Assembly: GCA_009720755.1 (NCBI GenBank)
Contig: WNKV01000003.1
Coordinates: 248,001 to 312,000, forward strand
Reading direction: 5' to 3'
Length of the DNA: 64,000 nt
Source: Rhodoplanes serenus
GTDB lineage: Bacteria; Pseudomonadota; Alphaproteobacteria; Rhizobiales; Xanthobacteraceae
Below the pieces are notes generated by a model that had not been told where the DNA came from, did not search any database, and saw nothing but the letters and a program-made list of their open reading frames with translations. A program made the translations under genes and the position numbers. Of the stretch, positions 42,812-53,373 are shown piece after piece. Every line of letters starts with the position of its first letter. Within the stretch, counting starts at the first letter, position 1.

Positions 42812-44330
42812 GCGCGCCCCCGCCGTGAAGGAACCGGCCCCGGGACGGCTCGACACCGGGCCGCCGGTGGGCGTCATCGACATCGGATCGAACTCGATCC
42901 GGCTCGTGGTCTACGAGGGGCTCACCCGCAGCCCCACCCCGATCTTCAACGAGAAGGTGCTGGCCGGGCTCGGCCGCGAGGTGCTGTCCACCGGGCTGCT
43001 CGCCGCCGATGCGGTGGAGCGCGCCTATCAGTCGCTGCGGCGCTTCCGGGTGCTGTGCGACACCATCGGGGTCAAGCGGCTGTGGGTGGTCGCCACCGCG
43101 GCCTGCCGCGACGCCGAGAACGGCCCCGAGTTCATCCGCCAGGCCCAGCGCATCTGCCGGGTCAAGATCGACGTGCTGTCCGGCAAGCGCGAGGCGATGC
43201 TGTCGGCGCTCGGCATCGTGTCGGGCATTCACGAGCCGGACGGCATCGTCGGCGACCTCGGCGGCGGCTCGCTGGAGCTGGTCGACGCTCGCGGCACCCG
43301 CCTCAAGGGCGGCATCACGCTGCCGCTCGGCGGCCTCGCCCTGCAAGACATCTCGGCGCGCTCGCTCAAGAAGGCGGAGAGGATCGTCGATACGGCGCTG
43401 CGCGACGTGCGCCTGCTCAAGGGCGGTGCCGGCCGCGCCTTCTACGCGGTCGGCGGCACCTGGCGGGCGCTGACCCGCCTGCACATGCGGCAGACCGGAT
43501 ATCCGCTGCACGTGATGCACAACTACATCGTGCCGGCCAAGGAGGCGCTGGAGTTCGTGCGCCTGGTGCGGCGGGTGAATCCCGAGATCCTGTCGCAGAT
43601 CGACTCCATCAGCGAGACACGGCGGCCGCTGCTCGCCTATGCGGCGATCGTGCTCGAGCACATCATCCGCTACGGCAAGCCGCGCGAGATCGTGGTGTCG
43701 GCGACCGGCGTGCGCGAGGGCCTGCTGTACGAGGCGCTGGGGGAACGCGAGCGCCGGCGCGACCCGCTGGTCGCCGCCTCGATGGAGCTGAATCAGCTAC
43801 GCTCGCGCTCGCCGGCCCATGGGCTCGAGCTGGTCGACTGGACCGACGCCTTCATGGCCTCGACCGGCATCGAGGAGACCGACGCCGAGACCCGCCTGCG
43901 CCACGCCGCCTGCCTGCTCGGCGACATCGCCTGGCGGGCGCATCCCGACTATCGCGGTGAGCAGTCGTTCAACGTCATCTCGCACGCCAACTTCCTCGGC
44001 GTCGATCATCCGGGCCGCGCCTTCCTGGCGCTCGCCGTGTACTTCCGCCATGTCGGCCTGTTCGAGGGCGAATTGGCGCCCGGCATGCGCGAGCTCGCCA
44101 CCGCCCGCATGATCGATCGGGCCCGCGTGCTCGGCGGCGCCATGCGGGTCGCCTATCTGATCTCCTCCGCGATGCCGGGGGTGCTGCCCGAGACCCCGCT
44201 GGTGGTGCGGCAAGGCCAGCTCCAGCTGTCGCTCACCGGCCGCTACACGGCGCTCGCCGGCGAGCGCGTGGCCAACCGGCTGCGTCAGCTCGCCCGGCTG
44301 ATCGGCCGCGAGGCCGTGCTGGTGACCTGA
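42804..44330 (+). CDS. ppx: Exopolyphosphatase / guanosine pentaphosphatase (Ppx/GppA)
   Basis: A 508-residue ASKHA-fold phosphatase removing terminal phosphates from polyphosphate or pppGpp. Phosphate loops are [17 protein letters not shown] (start) and [15 protein letters not shown] (about 145-160). The C-terminal part is an HD-like domain ([17 protein letters not shown]). GTG 42804 with GGGGAG four bases upstream, overlapping the ppk stop, indicates translational coupling: one transcript makes and degrades polyphosphate. Confidence 0.94.
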   Translation: MPRRAPAVKEPAPGRLDTGPPVGVIDIGSNSIRLVVYEGLTRSPTPIFNEKVLAGLGREVLSTGLLAADAVERAYQSLRRFRVLCDTIGVKRLWVVATAACRDAENGPEFIRQAQRICRVKIDVLSGKREAMLSALGIVSGIHEPDGIVGDLGGGSLELVDARGTRLKGGITLPLGGLALQDISARSLKKAERIVDTALRDVRLLKGGAGRAFYAVGGTWRALTRLHMRQTGYPLHVMHNYIVPAKEALEFVRLVRRVNPEILSQIDSISETRRPLLAYAAIVLEHIIRYGKPREIVVSATGVREGLLYEALGERERRRDPLVAASMELNQLRSRSPAHGLELVDWTDAFMASTGIEETDAETRLRHAACLLGDIAWRAHPDYRGEQSFNVISHANFLGVDHPGRAFLALAVYFRHVGLFEGELAPGMRELATARMIDRARVLGGAMRVAYLISSAMPGVLPETPLVVRQGQLQLSLTGRYTALAGERVANRLRQLARLIGREAVLVT

Positions 44331-44425
44331 GCACGACGTCCGGCGGCCGGGGAGGCGGCGGTCAGCCGGGACCCGGGCGGACACTGGACGGCACGCGCGA
44401 GACGGCCGGAGGGCCGTCGGAACGG

Positions 44426-45643
44426 TCAGCTCCGCTCGACCAGGATCACCCGGCCGCGCTCCACCGCCAGCGCGAGCTGCCCGTGCTTGAGGGCGAGCGC
44501 CTTGTCGCCGAACAGCTCGCGGCGCCAGCCCTTGAGGGCGCGCACGTCCGCCTCGTCGTCGGCCGCGATGTGCTCGAGGTCATCGACGGTGGCGATCACC
44601 TTGGCGGCGACGCCGTGGCGCTCGGCCGTCATCCGCAGCAGCACCTTGAGCAGCTCGACGGTGGCGCTGCCGTTAGCGAGCGGGCGATGCCGCTCGATCG
44701 GCGGCAGCGTCTTCGGATCGCGGGCGAGGCCGGCCTGGATGGCGTCGAGAATATCCTGGCCCCAGCGCGACCGCTCGAAGCCCTTGGGCAGCGAGCGCAG
44801 GCTCGCCAGCCGCTCCGGCGTGGTCGGCGCCTGCACGGCGATCTCGCCGATGACGTCGTCCTTGAGAACACGGCCGCGCGGCACGTCGCGGGTCTGTGCC
44901 TCGCGCTCCCGCCAGGCCGCGACCTCGATCAGCACCGCCAGCTCCTTGGGCTTGCGCACCCGGCTCTTCAGCCGCTCCCAGGCGGTGTCCGGGTCGGCCC
45001 GGTAGGTGTCGGGCGAGGTGAGGATCTCCATCTCCTCGTCGACCCAGTTGGTGCGGCCGCGGCGAGCCAGATCGTCCGATAGCGTCCGGTAGATGTCGCG
45101 CAGATGGGTGACGTCGGAGATCGCGTAGGTGATCTGGGCCGGCGTCAGTGGCCGCCGCGACCAGTCGGTGAAGCGGTTCGACTTGTCGAGGGCATCGCCG
45201 GTGATGCGGTGGACGAGCTGGTCGTACGAGATGGCGTCGCCGTAGCCGAGCACCATGGCGGCGACCTGGGTGTCGAAGATCGGCTGCGGGATCAGCGACG
45301 CCTGATGCCAGACGATCTCGATGTCCTGGCGGGCGGCGTGGAAGACCTTGAGGACGCGCTCGTTCGCCATCAGGGCGTAGAACGGCGCGAGATCGATGCC
45401 CTCGGCCAGGGCGTCGACCACCACGGCCTCGTCCGGGGTCGCCATCTGGGCGACGCACAGCAGCGGGTAGTAGGTCGACTCGCGCAGGAACTCGGTGTCG
45501 ACGGTGACGAACGGATGCGCCGCCATGCGCTCGCAGGTGGCCGCCAGCGCCTCGGTGGTGGTGATGGGTTCGACGGCCTCGGACGGGGTGGGGAGACCGG
45601 AGACGCGGACGGATCGCGAACGCAACGGACCCTCTGTCGGCAT
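44426..45643 (-). CDS. rnd: Ribonuclease D
   Basis: A 405-residue DEDDy 3'-5' exoribonuclease for tRNA 3' maturation. The catalytic acidic residues are in [10 protein letters not shown] (Exo I), [11 protein letters not shown] (Exo II), and [16 protein letters not shown] (Exo III, with Tyr and Asp). HRDC domains follow, including [28 protein letters not shown]. The family length is normal. Convergent with ppx. In related genomes I recall aspS near rnd, but here an 8-kb block separates them. Confidence 0.95.
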   Translation of the reverse strand: MPTEGPLRSRSVRVSGLPTPSEAVEPITTTEALAATCERMAAHPFVTVDTEFLRESTYYPLLCVAQMATPDEAVVVDALAEGIDLAPFYALMANERVLKVFHAARQDIEIVWHQASLIPQPIFDTQVAAMVLGYGDAISYDQLVHRITGDALDKSNRFTDWSRRPLTPAQITYAISDVTHLRDIYRTLSDDLARRGRTNWVDEEMEILTSPDTYRADPDTAWERLKSRVRKPKELAVLIEVAAWREREAQTRDVPRGRVLKDDVIGEIAVQAPTTPERLASLRSLPKGFERSRWGQDILDAIQAGLARDPKTLPPIERHRPLANGSATVELLKVLLRMTAERHGVAAKVIATVDDLEHIAADDEADVRALKGWRRELFGDKALALKHGQLALAVERGRVILVERS

Positions 45644-45859
45644 GAAACGGAGCGGAACGGAGCGGGCCGGGGACGCCCGCCGAATGCAGGGGGAAGAAAC
45701 CGATAGGTCGATTATTTATCGATCATCCCGACGAATCTTAGCGCGCCGCCGCCCCGAGGTCGAGCAGCACGGCCCGATATTCGCGGAAATCCAACGGATT
45801 CTCGAGTTCGGGCGTACCGCCCGAGGGCGCGCCGGCATGTCGTTACTGGCCCCGGGTTC

Positions 45860-48148
45860 TCAGGCGGCGACCGCGTGCTCGTAGATGTCCTCCTCCTGGG
45901 CGTTGTGGATGCGCACCAGCGCCTCGATCGCTTCGATCACCCGCTGGGCGTCGCGGATCAGATAGCGGTCGACATCCTCGGGCCGCAGGCCGTCGGCGAG
46001 GCGGCCGAGCAGGCGGGCCAGGTGCTGGATCTCCCGGTGCGCCCGGCTCATGGCGGCGAGGCCGTGGTTGTCGGCGAGGAAGCGGGTGAGGCGGGGATAG
46101 ACCGAGACCTCGTCGTCGCGCTCGTGGGCGACGACATGCTCGGTCACCATCCGGTGGGCTTCGCCGATCAGCGCCACCGCTCGGGCCGGGTCGGCGTCGT
46201 CGAGGGCATCGGCGAGGGTCCGCAGACCGTCGAGATTGCGCTCCAGGCGGGCGTGGTCCTCGCGCAGGTCGCGCGCCGCCGCCGAGGGCATCGGGCGCCG
46301 GAAGCCGGCAGCCCGGCCGGGCGTCAGCGCCCGCAGGGCGTTGAGGATGACGGCGACGTCGATCGCCTCCTGGACCAGGGCGCCGGCCACCGGGGTGAGC
46401 CAGCCGAAGGCGGCCGCCAGCATGGCGACGCCCGACAGCGCCATGCCGACCACGATGCTCTGCACCGCGATGCCGCGGGCCCGCCGGGCCACCGCGACGG
46501 CCTGCGAGACGCGGTCGAGCCGGTCGACCAGGATCACCACGTCGGCGGCCTGCGAGGAGGCGGAGGCGCCCCGCGCCCCCATGGCGATGCCGACCCCGGC
46601 GGCCGCCAGCGCCGGGGCGTCGTTGATGCCGTCGCCGACCATCAGGGTGGGGGCGAGGCGCTGCTCGGTGACGACCGCATCGACCTTGTCGGACGGGCTG
46701 CGGTCGGCCAGGACGCCGTCGAGGTCGAGCGCCGCCCCGATGGTCTCGGCCGCGTCGGCGCGGTCGCCGGTCACCATCATGATGCGGGCGATGCCGGTCG
46801 AGCGCAGCATCTGGATCGCCCGCGGCGTCTCCTTGCGCAGCTCGTCGGCAAGCAGCAGCGCCCCGGCCGGGCGCCCGTCGACGAGCACGAACACGGCGAG
46901 CGCCGACCGCCACGACGCCCGCCGCAGCGCGCGCACCGCCCAGTCGGGCGGCCGGACGGTGCCGAACACCATGGCGGGCGAGCCGACCCGCAGGAGGTGG
47001 GGGCCGACCCGGCCCTCCAGGCCGGAGCCGAGGTTCTCGCGCACCTCGGAGGGGAGCGTCAGGGCGAGGCCGCGCTCGGCCGCCGCCGCCATGATGGCGC
47101 TGGCGACCACATGGTGCGACGCCTGCTCCAGCGAGGCGGCCAGCCGCAGCACGTCGTCGGCGCTCTCGCCCGGTGCGGTCTCGATCGCCACCAGCCGGGC
47201 GCCGCCGACTGTCAGGGTGCCGGTCTTGTCGAACATCACCGTGGCGGTGCGGGCGAGCGCCTCCAGGGCGCCGCCGCCCTTCACCAGGATGCCGTGGCGG
47301 GCCGCCTGCGACACCCCGGCGATGAAGGCGACCGGGGCGGCGAGGATCAGCGGGCAGGGGGTCGAGGCGACCAGCACGGCGAGCGCCCGGATCGGATCGC
47401 CCGACCACGCCCAGGCGGCGCCCGCCAGCACCAGGGTGACGGGCAGCAGCAGCAGCGCCCAGCGGTCGGCGATGCGGATGAACGGGGCCTTGGCGGTCTG
47501 CGCCGCCGTGACCAGCCGGATGATCCCCGCATAGGTGCTCTCGCCGGCGGTCGCGGTGGCCCGCATCTCGAAGGTGCCGCCGACATTGACGGTGCCGCTG
47601 CGCACGTCCTCGCCGGGCCGGCGGGTCACCGGCAGCGCCTCGCCGGTGAGGGCCGACTCGTCGATCAGCGCGCCGGTGTCGACCACGGCGCCGTCCACCG
47701 GCACCACCTCGCCGGCCCGCACCAGAACGCGATCACCGACCGCGATCGCCTCGATGGGCACATCCTCGACGACGTCGCCGGTGCGGCGATGGGCGATCCG
47801 CGGGGCCCGGTCGACCAGGGCGCGCAGGTCGCGCTCGGCCCGCGCCACCGCGATGTCCTCCAGCACGTTGCCGCCCGTGTACATGATGGCGACGACCACC
47901 CCGGCGAGCGGCTCGCCGAACGCCAGGGCCGCACTCATCGACACGAAGGCGACGGCGTCGACCCCCATGCGGCCGGCGAGCAGAGCCTGGGCGATCGAGA
48001 TGGCGAGCGCCACCACCACCGGGGCGGTGCCGGCCGCCCAGGCCCAGAAGGCGAGGTCCGGGGCGCCGAGGCCCCAGGCGACGAGGCCGACCACCAGGCC
48101 GACCACCGCGGTCGACACCAGCCCGTACCGCTTCAGAAGCTCGCCCAT
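45860..48148 (-). CDS. P1B-5-type heavy-metal ATPase with C-terminal hemerythrin domain
   Basis: A 762-residue P-type ATPase without an N-terminal metal-binding domain. Membrane metal motif is TPCP (263-266) rather than CPC, and DKTGTLT starts at 307; actuator ESALTGEALP and hinge VGDGINDAPAL are present. From about residue 640 the tail is a hemerythrin-like four-helix domain with histidine/acidic ligands (DHARLERN, HVVAHERDDE, SRAHREI, RIHNAQEEDIYEH). TPCP plus a hemerythrin tail marks the P1B-5 group, of which Sinorhizobium Nia (Ni/Fe export) is the known example. Nickel, iron or cobalt export is therefore likely, possibly gated by O2 or iron at the hemerythrin. Confidence 0.9.
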   Translation of the reverse strand: MGELLKRYGLVSTAVVGLVVGLVAWGLGAPDLAFWAWAAGTAPVVVALAISIAQALLAGRMGVDAVAFVSMSAALAFGEPLAGVVVAIMYTGGNVLEDIAVARAERDLRALVDRAPRIAHRRTGDVVEDVPIEAIAVGDRVLVRAGEVVPVDGAVVDTGALIDESALTGEALPVTRRPGEDVRSGTVNVGGTFEMRATATAGESTYAGIIRLVTAAQTAKAPFIRIADRWALLLLPVTLVLAGAAWAWSGDPIRALAVLVASTPCPLILAAPVAFIAGVSQAARHGILVKGGGALEALARTATVMFDKTGTLTVGGARLVAIETAPGESADDVLRLAASLEQASHHVVASAIMAAAAERGLALTLPSEVRENLGSGLEGRVGPHLLRVGSPAMVFGTVRPPDWAVRALRRASWRSALAVFVLVDGRPAGALLLADELRKETPRAIQMLRSTGIARIMMVTGDRADAAETIGAALDLDGVLADRSPSDKVDAVVTEQRLAPTLMVGDGINDAPALAAAGVGIAMGARGASASSQAADVVILVDRLDRVSQAVAVARRARGIAVQSIVVGMALSGVAMLAAAFGWLTPVAGALVQEAIDVAVILNALRALTPGRAAGFRRPMPSAAARDLREDHARLERNLDGLRTLADALDDADPARAVALIGEAHRMVTEHVVAHERDDEVSVYPRLTRFLADNHGLAAMSRAHREIQHLARLLGRLADGLRPEDVDRYLIRDAQRVIEAIEALVRIHNAQEEDIYEHAVAA

Positions 48149-48277
48149 GGTGCCTCGCCGCCGGCTCGAACCAGACGCGAGAGGACCGTTAGCATTGCGG
48201 CGAAGTGTCTGAAAGTAAGGGATAATCCTGGGCTTTGACGCGACTGCGAGGCGTTCGCGAAGGGTGCCCTCGGCGGC

Positions 48278-48727
48278 TCATGCGGCGGGGGAGTCCGGGC
48301 CGGACCCGGGTGGCGGATGGGCCGGCGGCTGCTCCAGGAGCTCGGGGCAGGGCGGCAGGCAGCGCCACACCACCGCCAGCACCTCGGCCGGATCGAGCGG
48401 CTTGCTCAGGCTCGCCGCCGCGCCGAGGTCGACCGCCATGCGGAGAAAGTCGGGTCCCTTGCGGTTGCGCTGAAAGCGGGTGTGGCCCGACATCATCACC
48501 ACCGGCAGACCGGGACACAGCCGGCGTACCGCCCGCAGCGTCTCGAAGCCGTCCATCTCGGGCATGAAGATGTCGCAGAGGACGAGATCGAAGCGCCCGG
48601 CCGCCAGCGTCGCCACGCCGCTGCGGCCATCCGGCGCGGCCTCCACCTGGTGCCCCTCGGCGGCCAGGAGAACCGCGAGCGCAGTGCGGACCAGTTCGTC
48701 GTCGTCGATCAAGAGAAGACGCGCCAT
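48278..48727 (-). CDS. Single-domain response regulator
   Basis: A 149-residue stand-alone receiver. The acidic pair is IDDDE (8-10), the acceptor is Asp52 in LVLCDIFMPEMDG, and a SKPLD lysine follows. A 20-residue insertion (HTRFQRNRKGPDF) lies after the MMSG strand. The Pro-rich tail (PPAHPPPGSG) is not part of the fold. It is divergent from the hybrid histidine kinase gene 146 bases away, so the two are a likely phosphorelay pair. Confidence 0.85.
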   Translation of the reverse strand: MARLLLIDDDELVRTALAVLLAAEGHQVEAAPDGRSGVATLAAGRFDLVLCDIFMPEMDGFETLRAVRRLCPGLPVVMMSGHTRFQRNRKGPDFLRMAVDLGAAASLSKPLDPAEVLAVVWRCLPPCPELLEQPPAHPPPGSGPDSPAA

Positions 48728-48873
48728 CGCGGTGCGACCGGACTGCCACACCGGACTTGCGGCGGGTGGTGCTTCTCTCGTACACGGACGAGTGTATACA
48801 GTGCGCAAGGAATGTTCATCGATTTCTCCGACCGGAGTCGCACAAATCCTCCTGGTCGCGATAAACAAGCGTC

Positions 48874-51705
48874 ATGACTTCGCTCGACCTTTCTCTCCCT
48901 GGTCCCAGCAACGGCGCCGCGGCGGCCGAGCCCGTGGCCGCGCCTGCACACGCCCGGGACGAGCTGCTCCGGCTGTGCATCGAGGCAGCGCCGGTCGGCA
49001 TCGCCATGTTCGACCGCGAGATGCGCTATCTCGCGGCGAGCCGGCGCTACCAGCAGGACCACGGGGTCGCCGACCAGAACCTGGTCGGCCGCAGCCATGA
49101 CGACGTGTTCCCGGGGCTGCCGCAGCGGTGGCGCGACATGCATGCGCGCTGCCTCGCCGGAGCCAGCGAGCGCTGCGACACCGACGTGTTCGAGGCCCCG
49201 GGCGCCGGCCCGGGCTGGTTCCGCTGGGAGATGCGGCCGTGGCTCGATCCGGCCGGCGAGATCGGCGGCGTCGTGCTGTTCACCGAGAACATCACCGAGC
49301 ACGTTGCCCGCGAGGCCGAGCTGCGCCGCTGGGCCGACGCCTTCGAGAACGCCGCCATCGGCATGGTGGTCAGCGATGCGGCGAGCAACACCATCACGTT
49401 CGCCAATCCGGCCCGCGCCGCGATGACCGGCCGGACGGTCGCCGAGGTGTGTGGGGCCGATGTGCTCGACACCTATCCGGAGGCCGAGCGGCCGCGGGTG
49501 GCGGCGGCGGTCGCCGAGGCCGACCGCGCCGGGCGGGTCACCTACGAGTCGGAGTTCCTGCACCGGGACGGCTCGACCGTGCCGGTCGAGGTGACCGTCA
49601 CCAGCATCCGCAACCCTGACGGCAGCGTCCGCTACCGCATCTCCACCGCGCTCGACATCGCCGACCGCCAGCAGGCCGAGCGCGCCCGCCGGGAGAGCGA
49701 GGCGGAGGCCCGCCGCTACTCCGATCTGCTGCGGACCATCATCGACACCATGGCCGAGGCGGTGCTGATGGTCGACGCCGACGGCCACACGCTGTTCGCC
49801 AACGCGACCTGCAAGGCGATGTTCGGGGACGGTCTCGACATCGGCTCCGAGGCCTGGCAGCGCATCTACCGGCGTTACCGCGCCGACGGCGTGACGCCCT
49901 ATCCGCCCGGCGAGACGCCGATCGGCCGCGCCCTTCAGGGCGAGAGCTTCGACAACCTCTACGTGATCTGCCGGCGCGACGGCGCGCCCGATCTCCACAT
50001 CGTGGCGAGCGGCCGCTCGATCCGCAACGACGCCGGCCAGCACGAGGCCGCCGTGGTGGTCTACCGCGACGTCTCCGAGCTGACCGAGAAGACGCTGGCG
50101 GCCGCGCGCAGCGCCGAGCTGCTCGACAAGACCATCGCCAGCATCCCGGACGCCTTCCTGGTCACCGACGAGAACCGCAACTTCCTGCACGTCAACCCGG
50201 CCTGCAAGACGCTGCTCGGCATCGACGCCAGCGTGTCGCTGGACGAGTGGGAGAAATCCTATCTGCTGCTCGCCGCCGACGGCCGCACGGCGATCGTGGG
50301 AGACGATCGGCCGCTCGCCCGGGTGCTGCGGGGCGAGCCGATCGACGGCGCCGAGCTGGTGCTGCGCGATCAGGCCTCCGGGCGCGAGCTGGCGCTGTCG
50401 CTGACGGCGCGGCCGATCTACGACGGCGACGGCACGGTGCGCGGCGCCGTGCTGCTGTATCACGACCTGACCAAGTCGAAGCATATCGAGCGCCAGCTTC
50501 GCCAGGGCCAGAAGATGGACGCCATCGGCCAGCTCACCGGCGGTGTCGCCCACGACTTCAACAACATTCTCACGGCGATCACCTGCACGATCGAGATCCT
50601 CACCAAGGGGGTCGCCGACCGTCCGCATCTCGCCACCATCGCGCGGGTGATCGACCAGGCGGCGCGGCGCGGCGCCGATCTCACCCGCCAGCTTCTGGCC
50701 TTCGCGCGTCGGCAGCCGCTGGAGCCGCGGCCGACCGACATCAACGGCCTGGTCACCGACACGGCGCGGCTGCTGCGCCCGACACTCGGCGAGCACATCG
50801 AGCTCGCCGCCATGATGGGCGAGGGGCTGTGGCGCGCCATGGTGGACGCCTCGCAGCTCTCCACCGCGCTGATCAACCTGGCGGTCAATGCCCGCGACGC
50901 CATGCCGAACGGCGGCAAGCTCGTCGTCGAGACTGCCAACGTCACGCTCGACGGCACCTATGCGGAGAGCAATCCGGACGCCCGCCCCGGCGACTACGTG
51001 ATGATCGCGGTGAGCGACGACGGCACCGGCATTCCGGCGACGCTGCGCGAGAAGGTGTTCGAGCCGTTCTTCACCACCAAGGAGGTGGGACGGGGCACCG
51101 GGCTCGGCCTCAGCATGGTGTACGGCTTCATCCGCCAGTCGGGCGGCCATGTGAAGCTGTACAGCGAGGAGGGGCAGGGCACCTCGGTCAAGCTCTACCT
51201 GCCGCGTATCAGCGAGGCCGAGGAGGGCGCCGAGGAGACATCGTCCGCCGTCGTGATGACGGGCGGCCACGAGACCATCCTGGTGGTGGAGGACGACGAC
51301 CTGGTGCGGCGCAACGTGATCACGCTGCTTCAGGATCTCGGCTACCGGACGTTCTCGGCGAACGGCGGGCCGCAGGCGCTCGACCTGATCGAGCAGGGCG
51401 CGCTGTTCGATCTCCTGTTCACCGACGTGATCATGCCGGGCGGCATGAACGGTCGCGATCTCGCCGCCGAGGTGGTGCGCCGGCGGCCGGGCGTGAAGGT
51501 GCTGTACACCTCGGGCTATGCCGAGGATGCCATCGTCCACCACGGCCGCCTCGATCCCGACGTCACCCTGCTCAACAAGCCGTACCGCAAGGCCGATCTC
51601 GCCGCCAAGGTGCGCGAGGCGCTGGGCGGCCCGACGGCGCCGGACGCGACCGGCCGCAAGCGGCGGCGGCGGACGAGCGAGCCGCCGGCCGGGGGGGCCG
51701 AGTAG
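48874..51705 (+). CDS. Hybrid PAS histidine kinase with C-terminal receiver
   Basis: A 943-residue cytoplasmic sensor kinase with no membrane span. About four PAS domains occupy residues 25-545 (for example LCIEAAPVGIAMFDREMRYL, FENAAIGMVVSDAASNTI, IIDTMAEAVLMVDADG, TIASIPDAFLVTDENR). The dimerisation helix has His560 in GGVAHDFNNILTAI, a HWE-like/NtrB-type HDFNN box, followed by the ATP-binding domain (NLAVNARDAMP, DDGTGIP, GTGLGLS). The receiver has Asp851 in LLFTDVIMP. The signal is unknown; PAS domains could bind heme or flavin but no ligand residues can be assigned. Confidence 0.93.
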   Translation: MTSLDLSLPGPSNGAAAAEPVAAPAHARDELLRLCIEAAPVGIAMFDREMRYLAASRRYQQDHGVADQNLVGRSHDDVFPGLPQRWRDMHARCLAGASERCDTDVFEAPGAGPGWFRWEMRPWLDPAGEIGGVVLFTENITEHVAREAELRRWADAFENAAIGMVVSDAASNTITFANPARAAMTGRTVAEVCGADVLDTYPEAERPRVAAAVAEADRAGRVTYESEFLHRDGSTVPVEVTVTSIRNPDGSVRYRISTALDIADRQQAERARRESEAEARRYSDLLRTIIDTMAEAVLMVDADGHTLFANATCKAMFGDGLDIGSEAWQRIYRRYRADGVTPYPPGETPIGRALQGESFDNLYVICRRDGAPDLHIVASGRSIRNDAGQHEAAVVVYRDVSELTEKTLAAARSAELLDKTIASIPDAFLVTDENRNFLHVNPACKTLLGIDASVSLDEWEKSYLLLAADGRTAIVGDDRPLARVLRGEPIDGAELVLRDQASGRELALSLTARPIYDGDGTVRGAVLLYHDLTKSKHIERQLRQGQKMDAIGQLTGGVAHDFNNILTAITCTIEILTKGVADRPHLATIARVIDQAARRGADLTRQLLAFARRQPLEPRPTDINGLVTDTARLLRPTLGEHIELAAMMGEGLWRAMVDASQLSTALINLAVNARDAMPNGGKLVVETANVTLDGTYAESNPDARPGDYVMIAVSDDGTGIPATLREKVFEPFFTTKEVGRGTGLGLSMVYGFIRQSGGHVKLYSEEGQGTSVKLYLPRISEAEEGAEETSSAVVMTGGHETILVVEDDDLVRRNVITLLQDLGYRTFSANGGPQALDLIEQGALFDLLFTDVIMPGGMNGRDLAAEVVRRRPGVKVLYTSGYAEDAIVHHGRLDPDVTLLNKPYRKADLAAKVREALGGPTAPDATGRKRRRRTSEPPAGGAE

Positions 51706-51735
51706 GGCGGTGGCTGCGGGCAGAGGAGCCCGGCG

Positions 51736-53373
51736 TCAGCCGCCGCGCACCCGCGGCAGATGGATGAACCGCCAGGGCGACGGCATCGGCCCCACCGGCA
51801 CGGTGATGAGGGTCGGCCCGTCGCGGCGGGCGAAGCCGCGCGCCAGCGCCGCGCCCAGCTCCTCCGGGGTCCGGGCGCGCTCGGCCGCCGCCCCGAAGCT
51901 CTCGGCGAACTTGACGAAGTCCGGGTTGGCGAGATCGCAGGCGATCAGCCGGTTGCCGAACTGCTCCTCCTGGATGCGCCGGACATTGCCGAAGGCGCCG
52001 TCGTCGAACACGACAGCAACGAGGGGAATGCGGTGGCGCACCGCGGTGGCCAGCTCGTTCGCCGTGTACATGAAGCCGCCGTCGCCGTTGATCGACAGCA
52101 CCGGCACGTCACGCCGGGCGTCCTGCACGCCGAGCGCCGTCGCATAACCCCAGCCGAGATTGTCCTGATAGCCCGGCGACAGGAAGGTACGCGGCCCGTA
52201 GACCGGGAAGGCGAGGCGCGCCGCGAAGCCGATCTGGGTGACCTCGTCGACCACGACGCCGTCGTCGGGGAGCGCCGCGCGGATCGCGTCCAGGAAGGCG
52301 AGCTGCGGTCCGAGCGCCGCCGCGAGGCGGGCCCGCAGCGCCGCCTGGCGCTCCTCCATCTCGGCGCGGCGCGACGGCCGGGCGCGGTTCTCGGCCGGCA
52401 CGAGGTCGAGCAGGCGGCGCAGGATCGGCGCGGCGTCGCCCACCAGCGCCACCGCCGGCGCGCCGTGGCGGGCCGGCTCCTCCGGATCGGCGTTGACGTG
52501 GATGATGGCGAGGTCGTCGTCGGTGCCCCAGTCGCGGCACTGGAAGAACAGGCGGGTGCCGACCGCCAGCACCACATCGGCCTCGCGCCACAGCTCATGG
52601 GCGAGCGGATGGGTGGCGCTCAGCGGATCGCGGCTGGTGAGAACGCCGCGGCCGCGGCGAAACCCAGAGGCGACCGGGGCCTGGAGCATCGCCGACAGCG
52701 CCGCCACCTCGGCGGCCGCGTCCATGGCGCCGCCGCCGACGAAGATCACCGGGTTGCGGGCGCGGCCGAGCAGGCGGGCGGCGGCCCGCACCGCGTCCTC
52801 GTCGATCGCCGGGGCGGGCGGCTCCTCCGGCTCCGGCAGCGCCGGCAGATCGGCGGTGCGCCCCCACACGTCCATGGCGCATTCGAGCACGGCGGGGCCG
52901 GGCCGCCCGGTGCGCATGGCCGCGACGGCACGATGGACGAACGGCGCCGCCTCCTCGGGCTTGCGGATGCGGGCCGTGTGGTCGACGAGCCGCGCGATGA
53001 TGCCGGTCTGATCACGGATCTCGTGCAGATGGCCGCGGCCGAGGCCGATCTCGGCCTCCGGGATCTGGCCGACGAGGCCGAGCACCGGAGCGTTCATCGA
53101 ATAGGCGGTGAGCAGCGCCGCCGTCGTGTTGAGGAAGCCCGGGCCCGGCACCACCGCGAAGGGCGACGGCCGCCCGGTGGCGAGCGCGGCGCCCAGCGCC
53201 ATGTAGGCGGCGCCCTGCTCGTGACGCGCATGCACGGTGCGGATGCGGTCGACGGCACCGTAGAGGGCATCGAGCAGCGGGTCGTTGTGGACGCCCGGCA
53301 CCGTGTAGAGCGTGTCGATGCCGTGCATCGCCAGCGCCGCGACGGCCGCCGCGGCCGTGGTGGTCGAAGTCAT
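51736..53373 (-). CDS. Thiamine-diphosphate-dependent enzyme (acetolactate synthase-like)
   Basis: A 545-residue ThDP enzyme of the acetohydroxyacid synthase/decarboxylase superfamily. The N-terminal domain carries the catalytic Glu52 in ARHEQGAAYMA; the central domain is a Rossmann-like FAD/nucleotide fold (NPVIFVGGGAMD, DVVLAVGTRLF); the C-terminal domain has the ThDP-binding NGDGGFMYTANELATAV and, 25 residues on, DDGAFGNVR. Which 2-keto acid it uses cannot be told; ilvB/ilvN neighbours are absent, so isoleucine/valine synthesis is unlikely. Divergent from aspS. Confidence 0.85.
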   Translation of the reverse strand: MTSTTTAAAAVAALAMHGIDTLYTVPGVHNDPLLDALYGAVDRIRTVHARHEQGAAYMALGAALATGRPSPFAVVPGPGFLNTTAALLTAYSMNAPVLGLVGQIPEAEIGLGRGHLHEIRDQTGIIARLVDHTARIRKPEEAAPFVHRAVAAMRTGRPGPAVLECAMDVWGRTADLPALPEPEEPPAPAIDEDAVRAAARLLGRARNPVIFVGGGAMDAAAEVAALSAMLQAPVASGFRRGRGVLTSRDPLSATHPLAHELWREADVVLAVGTRLFFQCRDWGTDDDLAIIHVNADPEEPARHGAPAVALVGDAAPILRRLLDLVPAENRARPSRRAEMEERQAALRARLAAALGPQLAFLDAIRAALPDDGVVVDEVTQIGFAARLAFPVYGPRTFLSPGYQDNLGWGYATALGVQDARRDVPVLSINGDGGFMYTANELATAVRHRIPLVAVVFDDGAFGNVRRIQEEQFGNRLIACDLANPDFVKFAESFGAAAERARTPEELGAALARGFARRDGPTLITVPVGPMPSPWRFIHLPRVRGG

